Positions 38,481 through 51,617 of a stretch of 64,000 nucleotides of DNA are shown one piece after another. Both the position numbers and the translations under genes were made by a program. The DNA is taken from the NCBI GenBank assembly GCA_036583965.1, contig JAZBQD010000001.1:18421608-18485607 (forward strand). The letters run 5' to 3'. Positions within the stretch are counted from its first letter, which is position 1. The number at the start of each line of letters is the position of its first letter. Source of the DNA: Prunella strophiata (taxonomy: Eukaryota; Chordata; Aves; Passeriformes; Prunellidae). Under the pieces are notes generated by a model, which saw nothing but the letters and a program-made list of their open reading frames with translations, did no database searches and had not been told where the DNA came from.

Positions 38481-40344
38481 CATGGAGCTCATGGGATGCA
38501 GATAAAGTAGGAGCACTTGGGAACAACCCTAATTTGGGAAACTGCTCTTCAAAAGCAAAAAACACTTTCAATTAAAATGAAAAATCTCAATATTTCTGTG
38601 TGCTGCCTCTCCAGCAGTGCCAGCCTCTGCCCATCAAGTTGTTTGGCAGCACCTTGCTGAAGGTCCTGTGAAATCTCCATATCTGTGCTTAAATCCCAGC
38701 TCCCTGCTCACTGTTGCTGTCCCAGGATCCCTATCCAGAGTTAAAAATCCAAGCAAACAACGCTCAAGAAAGAGGAAACCCAGAAGTTCATTGTGCCAGA
38801 CCAAAATCAATAAAATTACACAGCTCCAGCTCCCCATTTCCTGCTTTCCATGCAGAAATACAAAGCTAATGACTGCTCCTGGAAAGGGAAAACATGCTTA
38901 CAACTTAGCTACATCCTTTCTGTGAGCTATTCCTGATTTACATTTTTTAAAAATCAAAGGATAACCAGGCTAAAACATGTTCAAAATGTCATAACACTGA
39001 GCAACAAATATTTTAGGAGCAGATCCAAAATAACTGGTTTGATGTTTGAAAGAAATCTGCACCTTGTCAGGCTGAGTTATGTTGTGAATTTATTCAGTAT
39101 CAATAAAAAGTCAGGCATAAAACCTGAATTCAACCTTTACACCATATTTTCATTATCAAGCACTGAGGTTACACTAAAATATATTAAGGTGCATTTAACC
39201 AGCTGAAAAGGGATTAGCAGAAAATTTTCAGCTTTATACTTTAAAAAACAAAGTAAAATAAACTCTTTCTTTTTAATTGAATCTAAGCAGTGCAAATAGG
39301 GCAGCCTTGGTTTTTACAGCAGCTCTCCAATTATCCTCTGCACTATATCAGTTAAAACCAGGTCAAAATCAGTATTCCCTTTTCAGTACAAACCTTGCAA
39401 CAACAAAAAAATAAGAAATCTTTGAAAGATTTTCAAAAACAAGCTCCGAGAGAACAAACATGGGTGAATTATGAAAAGGGGAACTGGTGCTGCCAACACT
39501 TTGAAAGAGCTGATGGGGAGTGAGCTCTGGGATCCTCCAGCTCAGGATGTGGGCTGGGAGAGGGATGAGAGCTGGAACTCAAAGCAGCCAGGGGAGGACA
39601 CAGGAGCCTTTCCTGAATCTTTGCAGCAGGCTGGGGACAAAGCAGCCCAAGGCAGCCTTGGGTGTGGATTTATTGCCCTTCCCTGACCTGTGAGGAGGCT
39701 GCTCTGCATCTTGGGGAGGGCATTCATTGGATTCACAGGCCACAAAAAAAGGGAAGAAAGGAAAATGCAGCAGCATGTGGTTTTGACTGAATGAAATGAC
39801 TGCACTGAAGTGTGAACTTGATTTTGTAGTAAGAACAAGCAATAAAAATAATAATAAAATATGTGGGCTTTTAGCCAGCCCTCATTTACTGCAGTGTATC
39901 CCAAACACAACATCTCTGTCAAGGGCCATGTCCACAAATTATCCAAGATCCCCAAATTTGCTCATCCAGGTAGCTGAAATGACTCCATGGAGTGCAGGAC
40001 TTCCCATCCAGCCCAGCAGGACCAGCAGCAGGATCTCAGCCTGGGAGCAGGTCAGGAGCAGCAGAGCTGTTGGATCCCAGCCTGATGGAAGGGTGTGTTT
40101 GCCTATCCCTATCCCATCCCCTAAACTGGCCAGAGCCCTGCCTGTCCTCTGACACCCTGAGGGGGTGGCCAGGAGGTTGATTGATTGCACCAATACAGAT
40201 TTGAGTTTTTGAAAGATCTGGAAATTAAAAAAACCTTTTTAATCGACAGGGAAAAAATAGCAAACAAAAAAGCTTGTTGAAGAGTCTCATTAAAAAATGG
40301 GCTAAAAAATTAATCATCCCCTATATTTCTTTTCCTCATTGTAT

Positions 40345-40492
40345 TCACAGAATCACAGCTTGGGTTGGGTGGAAAAGGAACTTAAAGTTCATCCAGTGCC
40401 ACCCCTGCCATGGGCAGGGACACCTTCCACTGTCCCTGGTTGCTCCAAACCCTGTCCAACCTGACCTTGGACACCTTCCAGGGATGCTTGCC
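40345..40492 (-). mobile_element. CR1 LINE 3'-end fragment
   Basis: Antisense: TCACAGAATCACAGCTTGGG, TTCATCCAGTGCCACCCCTG, CCATGGGCAGGGACACCTTC and CCAAACCCTGTCCAACCTGA, ending CACCTTCCAGGGATG. Confidence 0.92.
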
Positions 40493-43400
40493 CCAAAAGT
40501 TTGAAGTGGGAATACCCTGTAAGTTTCTGGGGGAGTGTCTGGGTGGCTTTATAGTCAGAAAAGGCAACTGGACACCACACAGCCTTAGAGATTTGAGAAG
40601 CTCATGGCAGCTCCTGCTCGTGGCAGCTTTTACTGTCACCTCTGCACCAAGATGGGTCACTCTGTTAGAGAGAGAAAATTTAACACCTGAAAATTTCAAG
40701 CCTGGGTTCAGACATTTTGTCCTTGCCTCAAAACCAGCCCAGAAGCTGGCCCAGGAATGAAAGAACCTGGAATTGGCTCCAAGGAAAGCCACAGTCATTA
40801 CCCAGTATTTACACTGCACATATGAATCACAACTGTTCCCTGTGCTATCAAACAGATGGGAGCAGAAAGCACCTCTTGGTTGGAATCCATTATGTGCTGC
40901 TTAAACAATGCTTGGTGCAAGGCTGTGCAAAGAAAACAAACATGCCTGGGCTGGAGAAAATTGTCACAAAACACAACTTAATAGTGCTGGCAGGCAGGAA
41001 GCAATTCACTGGGGCTGGGTTGCCTTAGTTATGGAGCAGAGCTGGCTGCAGACAGTCCTTTGCAATTTGGGTAATTATAATGGGAGTGAGCAGCTGTTGA
41101 TATTTGCCAATTTGAAATGTACGTGGACTTCTTTGAGGACCGTGCTGTGCAAATGTAGTGGATCTTGTCTGGGAAAGTAAAATTCCTCTTCTTTGTCAGG
41201 ACACTGGGGGCTGTGACCTCCTTTTACCAGAAGTTTGATTACAACATCACATTTTCCCCATGTGCTCAAAAAGCCAAGGTCAAGCATGGACCATGTCAAA
41301 GGCTTCATCAGCTCGTTACCCAGTGTAATTATATTTTCTGCACCTCACTCCCTTTGTCCCACCACGCTTCCTGAGGGTATTCCCAGCTAATAGCTCTGCA
41401 TTTTCCCACCCACACATCCACTGCTCCAGAACAGAGCTGGAGCTGAGCAGCCAGCCTGACCCTCCTTGGAAACATCTCCCCTTCCACGCACGGAATTATT
41501 GCAGCCATCACTTGTGGGGAGCCCAGGACGTGCTGTGCACTGGGGGGGGGAGGAGAATTATGATGATAATTACCACTCAATTTCCAAGGATAAGAAATGG
41601 CCTCTCCTCCAGGTGCTATTTGCTCTGTCCCTCTGCCTGGGGAGGGCACAAGCAGGTGAACCCCAGGTGTCACCAAGGGTTGTGACACAAGGTGTGTGTG
41701 TCTGCTGGGGGAGCAGCAGAACAGAATGGGATTTCAGGGATAATACAAAATAAAACCTATTCTGAGCTGTCAGTCATTACCTGAGCCACTCTTTACACCC
41801 CTGCCAGGACAGAGGATTCTCCCCCCCCCATCCATCTGGAAGGGTTACAAAGCCATGGAAAATCAAACCCAAAATCCCATTCTGAAGGTTCAGCAAACTG
41901 CCACAGAGAGAAATAATGAAGAATTCAGTAGGAATTGTGTCCACTGAGACACAAACAGAGGTGGCCACCCATTTCCCTGAACTGGAAGTCAACTCAGAGA
42001 GGTTCAAGAAATCCCATAAATTTTCCTATCACTGAAAGAGGATTTCAGATGCTTTTTGTTTCCCGTCAATACAAATCTGGCTGGGCTCAGTGAGTTCTAT
42101 TGAATGCACATGTATCTCCTTCAAGCCACATTTCATGCTCTCCAAACATCTCTCTCCAAATTAAATCCTTTCATATTCCTTGAAAAGCTCAGTTCTTAAT
42201 TAGGAAAGAGTTCTGATTTTCCATTTTCATTAATTCATTCGATTTCAAGATTTTGAAGCCAAAGTAACTGCAACTAAGTGAAACTTACTGAAAGGCAAAA
42301 AGATACAATCGGTTTCAGACAATGAGAAAATTAAGAATTTTTTTTGAATGCAAGGGCTGGTCTAAATGTCCTGGCTAAACTGAATTCTCAACAATGCTAC
42401 AATCTCCAGAGAAGCAATGATAGATGTTTTGCCTCTCTGAATGAACTCGGAGGGTTGGCTAGATTAATGCTTGAATTACTTAATTTATTTGGCTTAATTT
42501 ATATGCTGTTCTTCACTTTCAGAGCCTCCCTCTCCCCCCCATCACTGCACCAGGCCTGTGCCAAGATCTCTGAGCTCAGGCTTCGTTCTCCCTAAACATC
42601 CTTCCCTATTATGTGGCTCTGATTAAATCTCCTGCGCTAATTTGTTATTGCAGTTCGCCGATTTGCTTCTGGATTCCAGTTCCCTTCTGCATCCCAAGGG
42701 CTGGAATGCAGAGCAGGACTGAGGAGTTGGGGTCTGATTTCCACTCTTTCAAACCACTATTTGTCTCTGAAGATCATTTGAGGATGATGAATGCCTTATA
42801 CAAAGGCAGATAAAATATTCGTATTTTTTAAACTAATGGAAAGGGCGATTTCACCCCACTCTTGGGCTACTCAAGATAACTTGACAAACTTCCCAAAGCT
42901 GTACTTCCAGGACACATGAATCATTTTTTATATCCTGGAATGTGCCCTAAGAGAAAGAAGGATCCAAAGATTTCCTAGTAAAGTAAATTATCCTGGAACC
43001 TGGGGGCAGCATCTCACATTTTTCTGCTTAATTAGAAAGAGACTTTGCCCAGAGACACCCCACCTATACAGTGACATTCTTGGAGAAAACAAATGGCACA
43101 AAGGAGTGTGGAAAGCACAGTAAATTTATCTCAGAAAGCTCATCCTGGAATAAAAACACATGTGGTGTTCTGACTGATACCCCCAGGTTTAAAGTTTTAA
43201 TGACCAGTATATTTCTTGCCACAAAGACAAAACACAGATAAAAATGTTATTACCATTAATATCCACACAAGAAAAAAAAAACCCTGTATACAAAAGTATC
43301 TGTTAATGATAAAATGCATTTTAAGATATCTAAATTGGTTATAGAGTCCATTAGGCATCTAGTTAATCCTGGAGATAATTTAAGTACTTTCAATTGCAAT

Positions 43401-44722
43401 TTGAGCTTATAGAAAATATGTTTCTTTTCACATTAACCATCTGTTCCATAAGAATAAGCTAATAAAAAAAAAAAAATTCTAGAACAACTTTTTGCATGAC
43501 ATATTAGATAAACTTGTGGCTCTCAGAAAATAACCCCTGGATCAAGGTTATATAAATTGATATTAAAGCTCAGCAAAGATCTGCTTTACAGTAAATCATC
43601 GAGAAATAGGACAGCCTTTCTCCATCTAAGGGCACGAGGTAAATAACTGAAGAGGAGGTAAAAACAGATAATCAATTATTTCACTTGGTTTCAGGGTTAC
43701 TGCTGAAATTTTCAGCCCCTTAGAGAAAACCCAAAAATCAATAGAGCACAGAATTTTGAGATAACAAAGAAAGAAACATCTCAAAGGCATTTGCAACACG
43801 TGATAAAAGCATAAAGCAAAGTCTGCTCTCACCTTCAGAGTGCAAATGAACAGGAATATTCCTGAGTCTGCTCTGAGCTGACTGCACAGGGGTGGGAAAG
43901 AGGGAAAAATCCTGCAGAAATCTCAGGGAACATTTCCATTTCCCACCCTCAGCCCCATGGAGCAGAGCATCCCAAAAAGAACGAGCAGGAAGAGAACTCT
44001 GCAGCTCAGCAGGTGCTGGAGTCCAAAGGGACTGAGGGAAAATGGACTTGTCAGGAGCCTGGGAATAATGGGAGAAAGCAGCAGAGGCCCTGCAGCTGAG
44101 ATGAGGAGTAAGTAGAGTTTTAATTTAAAAACATTTTTTTTTTTTCAATTGTTCTTTATGGAATCAGATCTCCTCCCAAGATCCTTCTGTGCAAAACCTG
44201 GGCTGCCAGAGCATCCCATCCTGAGAAAAGGCTCTTGACCCAGCCTCCCGGGCAGCTCTCAGTTGCTAGCAGCCCCTTCAGTCCTGTATTTATAGTGTTT
44301 CCCCTCTTTTCACTCCATTATTTGTATCATCCTACTCTACTTTTGCTTCCATCCCCAAAACCAGAAGCCAATGACTTGGCACAGGTAGGAGAGAACTGCA
44401 GCACAACAAAAAACTTAACAAGACCTTCCAGAGCCACAGTTTCCACCCTAAACCAATTGGGTTGGAATATTAAATATCCCAGCCTCCATGGCATCCTGAG
44501 CCACCTCTCTGATTTCAGTATCTATCCTTGAATTTAAAAAAAAAAAAAAAAAAAATTAATAGAGAAAAAGGCTGAACTTCTGCTAAAGAATTCTCTTTCT
44601 CTTCACCCAGCTGAGAAAGGAGTTAATGTTTTAGTTGTCTAGGTGTTATTTAGTCTGGTTCCAAGTTGTGCAAAGCCAATAATTACAAGAGAAAGAAAAG
44701 CTGTTGGGCACCCATTTTCCAC

Positions 44723-44915
44723 CCTCAGCAGAAAAGTGTTCCCTATGAATTTCAGGTATTTAAAAATCCAGGAAAATCCAGATCTTATCCCTTGTAATGC
44801 AGAGATGGCAAAGTTCCCAAAGGAGGTGTCCATGAAGCAGAAGGAACAGTCTCCACTTTGCATCCAATCATAGAAAATGTGGCTTATGGGACCTCAGAGG
44901 CTCCTGTCCCAGGAA
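44723..44915. repeat. 187-base tandem duplication, unit 1
   Basis: First unit of a two-copy tandem duplication. It shares CTTATCCCTTGTAA, GCAGAGATGGCAAAGTTC, GAAGCAGAAGGAACAGTCTC and GGGACCTCAGAGG with unit 2. It carries an extra AGGAAAATCC of ten bases near 44770. Confidence 0.92.
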
Positions 44916-45100
44916 CCTCAGAAGGAAAAGTGTACTCCCTGTGAAGTTTCAGGTACTGAAAAATCCACATCTTATCCCTTGTAAGGCAGAGATGGCAAAG
45001 TTCACAGAGGAGGTTCCCATGAAGCAGAAGGAACAGTCTCCACTTTGCACTCAATCATACAAAATGTGGCCTTTGGGACCTCAGAGGTTCCTGCCCCATG
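44916..45100. repeat. 187-base tandem duplication, unit 2
   Basis: Second unit, directly adjacent. The spacing between matched blocks (GGAACAGTCTCC at 44843 and 45030) is 187 bases. Substitutions are scattered over about 10-15% of positions by eye, so the duplication is not recent. Confidence 0.92.
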
Positions 45101-45649
45101 TCAGGATCAACTACAGCACTCTCATTAGCAGCTTTTCTCTGGCTTTTCTGAAACTCCAGTGCACTCAGAGACCTTTAGCCTCCCTTCCTCATGATATGCA
45201 TGTAAATACATTCTTTTCTCATTATCTCTATTACTGAGCTCTTCCTCGCTGCCTTGTAAGGCCATTCTTCTTGTCCCTGCTAGACAGGAGCACATCTAAC
45301 AGTGTCACACTGACTAATTACTGCCTCTCCTTTCCCTGCAGCCACCTCCACCCTGCAGGATCCATCAGGGCCCTGCTCAGCCTCCTCCTCTCCCACTCTG
45401 ACAGCCCCAGCTCCTCGCTCCTCACCACAGCCATGGTTTCTCCAGCCATTCCTGGTTCTCCTTCCCCTGTCCTCCCAGGTGAGTTATTTCCCTCATTTAT
45501 TTTAATGACTGTTTTCCTTCCCAGGAATTATTCAAGGAGGTGCTATTATCAAACATCTCCAGTTCCTGGAGTCTCCTGTGAGATCCTCAGCCTCCCACAT
45601 GCACTCCTGAGTCCTCCAGTCCCCACATTATTAATCACTGAACTTTGGG

Positions 45650-45835
45650 ATGGTTTAGGGTTGGAAAAGACCTCTATGATCATGGAATCCTTTAGGGTGG
45701 AAAAGACCCCTCAGATCATGGAGTCCAGCCCTTAATCCAGCACTTCCAAGGCCACCACTGACCCCTGTCCCCAGGTGCCACATCCACTCAAATTTAAATC
45801 CCTCCTGGGATGGTGACTCCACTGCTTCCCAAGGA
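45650..45835 (-). mobile_element. CR1 LINE 3'-end fragment with doubled tip
   Basis: Antisense CR1 of an older subtype: GGTTTAGGGTTGGAAAAGAC, then a second near-copy CTTTAGGGTGGAAAAGACCC, then GATCATGGAGTCCAGCCCTT, CCAAGGCCACCACTGACCCC and CTCCTGGGATGGTGACTCCA. The 3' tip appears twice, about 39 bases apart. Confidence 0.88.
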
Positions 45836-46913
45836 ATGAACAAGTCTCACCCCACTGTTGCTCCTGAGCCATTTAACACTGCTTTTTGTTTTTCCAGACA
45901 GCAACAAGTCCAACTTTTCACTGAGATATGCACCTAAACTACTGAATTACTACCCCTTTACAAAAAAAAAAAGCCTTAATGCTGCACTCCTTACATATTT
46001 AAATAACATTCAACTACACAAGTGTATCAAACTTTCCTGTTATAAATAACACATTGGTGATTTTTTATACTGCCTAGCCATATATTTTAGCAGAATAAAA
46101 AGAGAAAGGCTCCTGGAAAGGTTCAGTGTCCCTACAAGTAAGAATTATTCCAAAATGTCAGCAAGCATGGTATGCAGAAAGGAGGGCTTTGAAGCACAGG
46201 AGCCAGGCAGAGCCTTCTGGAAGGTCTAAAAGTTTATCCAGCATTTCTGGCAATTTTCCTCCAGGCTCATCAGCATTTAAATGGAGCAGGGCTCTGCAGG
46301 GGTCCTCCCTCTGTGCTGATTTCCTGAGGGGATGAGGGAAGGAACATTTTAGGGCCATACCCCAGCCTAAATGAGAAACCTTGATCACCAGAAGACTGGA
46401 GAATTTCAGAGAGGAACTCGGACAACTCCTCAAGGGGCACATGAAAATAACATTTGAGGACTGACTAAATTGGCTACACTTAGAGAAAGAGTTAGGAAGA
46501 GCAGAGATGCCCTGTGTGCCCTCATCCCAAGGGATCCCTGAGCTGAGAGATGCTGCATTATTCCCCTCAGAAAACAAACACTTGTTTTTACATCCAGGAT
46601 GTTTTTAAGTAAACATCCTTTTCATTATGCACTTGATAAAGGAGTTACAGCAGCTGCACCCCCCCAAACAACTCCATCAAATTGTAGTTTGCAAATCAAA
46701 ATTCACAGATAAGAACACCTTGAACACACAAACCTTCCCTGAGGCTAAATACAAGTTATTTCCTCTCCCTGCAGCAAGGCTGTGACGGTGACATTGCATC
46801 AATAAACGAGCTCCCTAAAATTGAAGGAGCAAATTTGTGCATTCCAAGGGTGGCAGAGGAGTGATTTTGTGGGATAGGCAACGACAGCAATAAATCGCTG
46901 CGACTTGATTTTA

Positions 46914-47627
46914 TGCTGAATAAATTTCTCCCTAGCTCAGGTGCCAGCCAGCACACTAAAAGAACAGAGCATGAAAACAACTTCACTGTGGCTCATGAGG
47001 AACTTTTGAAACTCTCATTGCTCTGGCAAGGAAATCTTTGTATATAATATAAAAATATAGAATATTCTATTTTTATTTGTTATATTTATTTATTTTATTT
47101 TTTGCTGAATAAATTTCTCCCTAGCTCAGGTGCCAGCCAGCACACTAAAAGGACAGAGCATGAAAACAACTTCACTGTGGCTCATGAGGAACTTTTGAAA
47201 CTCTCATTGCTCTGGCAAGGAAATCTTTTCATATAATATAAAAATATAGAATATTCTATTTTTATTTGTTATATTTCTTTATTTTTATTTTTTGCTGAAT
47301 AAATTTCTCCCTAGCTCAGGTGCCAGCCAGCACACTAAAAGGACAGAGCATGAAAACAACTTCACTGTGGCTCATGAGGAACTTTTGAAACTCTCATTGC
47401 TCTGGCAAGGAAATCTTTGTATATAATATAAAAATATAGAATATTTTATTTTTATTATATTTATTTATTTTTATTTTATACTGAATAAATTTCTCACTAG
47501 CTCAGGTGCCAGCCAGCACACTAAAAGAACAGAGCATGAAAACAACTTCACTGTGGCTCATGAGGAATTTTTGAAACTCTCATTGCTTTGGCAAGGAAAT
47601 ATTTGTATATAATATAAAAATATAGAA
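46914..47627. repeat. Four-copy 189-base tandem array
   Basis: Units start at 46914, 47103, 47293 and 47479 with TGCTGAATAAATTTCTCC (TACTG in the last). Each contains CTCAGGTGCCAGCCAGCACA, CATGAAAACAACTTCACTGT and an AT-rich tail. The first three carry ATATAGAATATT, and the first two carry the perfect palindrome ATAGAATATTCTAT. Units 2 and 3 share AAAAGGACAG, whereas outer units 1 and 4 share AAAAGAACAG, so the inner pair probably arose last. Confidence 0.95.
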
Positions 47628-48544
47628 CGCAAAACCATAAAAACTACACCATGGCTGCTGGAAAAAACCAAGCACATCTTGTTATTACCAAATAATTTGG
47701 CTTGAGTGTGATGGCCAATGTCAAAACTTCAAACTGAGCTTAAGGAAGGTAAGCCACCTTGGAAGGTAAGCTTACCTTGGTAAGCCACAGCTTTGTGTTA
47801 CCAGGGTTGTATTGATTTTTCTTGCACTGAGAAATATAAAGATTTTGCTGGAAAAACAAGCCAACATTGCCTTTGAAGCCTTCAAACAGAGGCTGGACTC
47901 TTTGTCTAAATTGTTTAGTAAATAAGGCTGTGAAGAATTTTCAAATAGTTTGGGTTTACAGAAATATCAAAGTCTCCCTTTGTTACCTGCCTCAAAGTAA
48001 TTGAATTATAGGAAATATTATACACAATAATGGGGAGCTCCAGAAAACATTGATTTCATCCACATCAGCCAAAATATCTGCAGCAGCTGCTCCTCCTGCA
48101 ATTTGAAGCAGTGCAGTGATGGCACAGGTAATATCCACACTTGGAATAGCCTTTATTTCTTTTACATTATGCTTTTTTTTCCCCCTCAATGCCTTATCCT
48201 AAAATTAGAATGACTCCATCTCCATATATGAAGTTTATGGCATTGCTGAGACCATCACAAGGACACACTGATAAACCCTCTGCTCCTAAATGAAATTCCT
48301 CCCTAATAACCTGTCCCAGAAAAGCAGAGCACTGATAAGAGTTTCACTCCATGCTGTGCATCCTCCCTCTCCACTGCCTGATTTTCTGATTTGATTTCAG
48401 TGCCAGATCTTGCTGTAGCCTTATTCAGCTGCTTTTTCCTCACAGAGTTTTGCAAAAACAAATTCAAAACCCGGTCTGAGAGCTGAATCCTGAGATAAGG
48501 TTGGAAACAGAGGAGCTGTGTAAGTATAGATACAGATCTTAATA

Positions 48545-48586
48545 CATATATATATGCACATATATTGATATATATAGATATATGCA
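48545..48586. repeat. AT-dinucleotide-rich microsatellite
   Basis: Interrupted ATATATATAT runs with GCAC, TTG and GAT breaks. Low complexity and not gene related. Confidence 0.75.
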
Positions 48587-51023
48587 CTCCATTAATACAA
48601 ATACAGGAAAATTCAGCACTGTGGTTCTCCCTACAAAAGAAATTACTCAGACCCAGCTGTCATTGTCTCCATCTCTCACAGATTTAGGGAAACTGCTACA
48701 TACTAATTCCATGAAGGCTCTGAAATTAGAGCTGATTTCTATTCTACACATCAAGATTTCTTTTTAAATTAGTTAATAGATGTATGGAAGTGGGATAATA
48801 TTGATAAATGCAATTTTAAAACCAAATTGGTGCTTGGTGATTAAATTGCATGGTTGAAAGAAGTAAAAATGTACATATAAATGAGAGATACATAATAGAC
48901 CAAAATATTATTAATCAAAATATTTCTTGAATTCAAGTGTTTTCATGTCCCTGTTGATCTCCATCAAAGAAAGGTGATTGTCTAAACTTGGACTAGTTAT
49001 AGGCTCATCATACCCCATAAAAATCTCAGTTAATGTTCTTCACAATATTTACAAGATGTTTTCAAATTGCCTCCAAGTTTGCAACAGTGACAATCCCCAT
49101 GCTCTGCACTGCAACCACTCCTCCTCTTTCATTCCTTGAGACCTAAAATCTTGAAAATATCTCTTCCCTTGTTCAAACAACACAAATGGGGTTTTTCCAC
49201 AAGTGCAAGACATCCCTCTTCCCCCCAGAACAGCAAATTCTGGGCTCCTGAAGGTTGCACATCCAAAGCAGGAACACAAACAACAATTTTAGATTGAAAA
49301 GTCATTTAAAAAATCAAATTGATGCCCCATTGCCTGGGTTAAACTTTATACCCATTTTATAGATAGGAAGGGGCAGGACAATAAAGGGGAGATGTTTGAC
49401 TGCACAAAGCAAATAATTCAGGTTTCCATCTTTAAAATCCCAAGAGTTTCCATCCATTGTCCTAACTCTGTTCCCAGGCTCCGGACCCTGGGTCTCCCTG
49501 GAGCTGCTTTTTCCTTTCTTTTCTCTCTCCTCTGGGGTTCCTGGGAAAGATCCTGCTCTGGAGGGTTCCCACAGATCACATTTTAAACCAATCCAGCTCT
49601 TTTTTCCCTTTATAATCAAAACCCCATAGCAGCTGGCAATTCCACACTGAGCTCGTAAGGAAAAAGGGAGTCAAATATTTTGAAATACCTTTTTGCTTCA
49701 ATTGAAGCCTTTTTTTACAAGCAGAAATTAAGTAATAAATAGAAACTCAATAAAGCATGAAATGTAGTACTTTATGTTTAACTGTGGGCATTGAAATTGA
49801 TTTTAGTTTCTCTCTGCAGGGTGTGCTTTGGGGCTTTGGTTGGGGTTTTTACAGATGCCACTCACTCATTCTCAGGGATTTACACACCTCAGCAGCTCCT
49901 CCACGAAAAACATGACATCTCTTGGCAATAAAAGGTTAAAATTCACTTTGCCCTCTGACTATAACAGAAATACCTTTGCAAGCTAATGATTGTAACAGGC
50001 TGCTCTGTTCCTGAATAAACATTCTAGGGATTTCCTGAGGTGTTGTTTTGTTTTGTCATTTCTTTCTTTCATTTTTTTTCCACCATCTTTTTAATTGAGG
50101 GAAAAGAATTTGGAGGGCACAGCCAGCTTAGATGGTATTTCAGTCAGAAATGTGTATATGTTGTCTTTCTATACACTTTTCAAACTGAAAAAATTACATT
50201 TACACAGCTTCTGGATATTCATTTTATAGGAAAAAAAAAATCTTTAAAGCTTCTCCAACTCATCTCCTTCTGCCAGCTTTCCTGGCCAACTCTTTCTTAG
50301 TAATGCCAGTAAATGCCAAAAAAAGTCTGGTTTCAACAATGTTTCTGTCTGTTGAAACCAAGAGAGAAGCAGTTTCTGTTGGATACACTGAATTTAGGGA
50401 TCCCACTCTTCCTCCTGGAGGGAGTAATGGGGCAAGGCTAGCACAGGAATAGGCTTGGAGTTGCTTTGAGGACAGAATTCCTCTTGCTGGCTTTTCCTGC
50501 AGCAGATCCATGCCCAGAACCTCCTTTGCAAGGCAGGTTCAGCCCTGCCAGGGCAAGGGCCCTTTTTTGGGGCAGGGAAGGCTCTTGGCTGTCCCAGTTC
50601 TCACATCTCAGAGCTTTTGTCTCCCTGCCCCTCTCCAGCAGCATTTCTGTCCCAGGACAGGCTGTACCTCACAGGGAAACAGGCAGGGAGGAGGCAATGG
50701 GTGAAAATAAAGTGAATAATGGAAGGCACCAGAGTGGGATTGCACCCAGGATTGCTGCCTGGGGGAACCTGCCATGCCCATGCACTCCCAGAGATGAAGC
50801 GTGCCAGAAAATCACACCCACCAAAAGATCAACAAAAGTTGGGCATCTCAGAGAAGATCTGACCCTGCCATCCCCAGGCAGCAGCTCTGGCTAAAAATCT
50901 TTGCTGCTGTGCTCGCTGAGGTGGTCTCAGATAATAAAATTCTTGTGAATATTAAAATTATTTATAGGTTTCATTTTAACACAGAATGCAAAATGCTGCC
51001 ACCTCAGAAGGAGGCAGAGTTGT

Positions 51024-51158
51024 GGCTGCCCTGTTCCTAGAAGAGTTCAAGGCCAGGTTGGAGCAGCCTGGACAGTGGAAGGTGTCCCTGCCATGGTAGG
51101 GGGTGGCATGAGATGAGCTTTAAGATCCCTTCCAAGCCAAACCATTCTGTGATTCCAG
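51024..51158 (+). mobile_element. CR1 LINE 3'-end fragment
   Basis: Sense 3' tip: GTTCAAGGCCAGGTTGGAGC, GGACAGTGGAAGGTGTCCCT, TGAGATGAGCTTTAAGATCC and CAAACCATTCTGTGATTCCA. A fairly well preserved end. Confidence 0.93.
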
Positions 51159-51617
51159 GAATGACTGGCTGGGAAGGGCTTGGCAGGCTGACCCCAAAAA
51201 GACCATTTTTATTCAGGGAATGCTCCTCAAAGGATGTGGTCAGTGGAGAGAGAAGAACAAAAGAGGAGATGAGCCCTGCCAGGGAACCACCCTGGTGGAG
51301 GAGAGGGCCAGAAGAGGAAGGGGGAACAAGGTCAGGCAGCAGAAGCCAAAAAAAGTTGATCCTGAGGCAGGAGGAATGAGGGCAGGGCTGAGGAGCTCCT
51401 CATTTCCTGAGTGTGACTGCAGCTCCAGGGGAAACAACACATCCACATCTTGGAGCTGGGCACAGCATCAAAGGGCAGGGACAGGGCTGGGGTCTAAATA
51501 GAGCTGGACACGTCCTGGTGTGACACTGGAGGGACAGCAGCCCTCCCTGGGGACAGAGCCAGCACAGGGGTGTCCAACTGCTGTGTCAGGGAGAGCACAC
51601 ACCCCTCAGAGCAGGCA

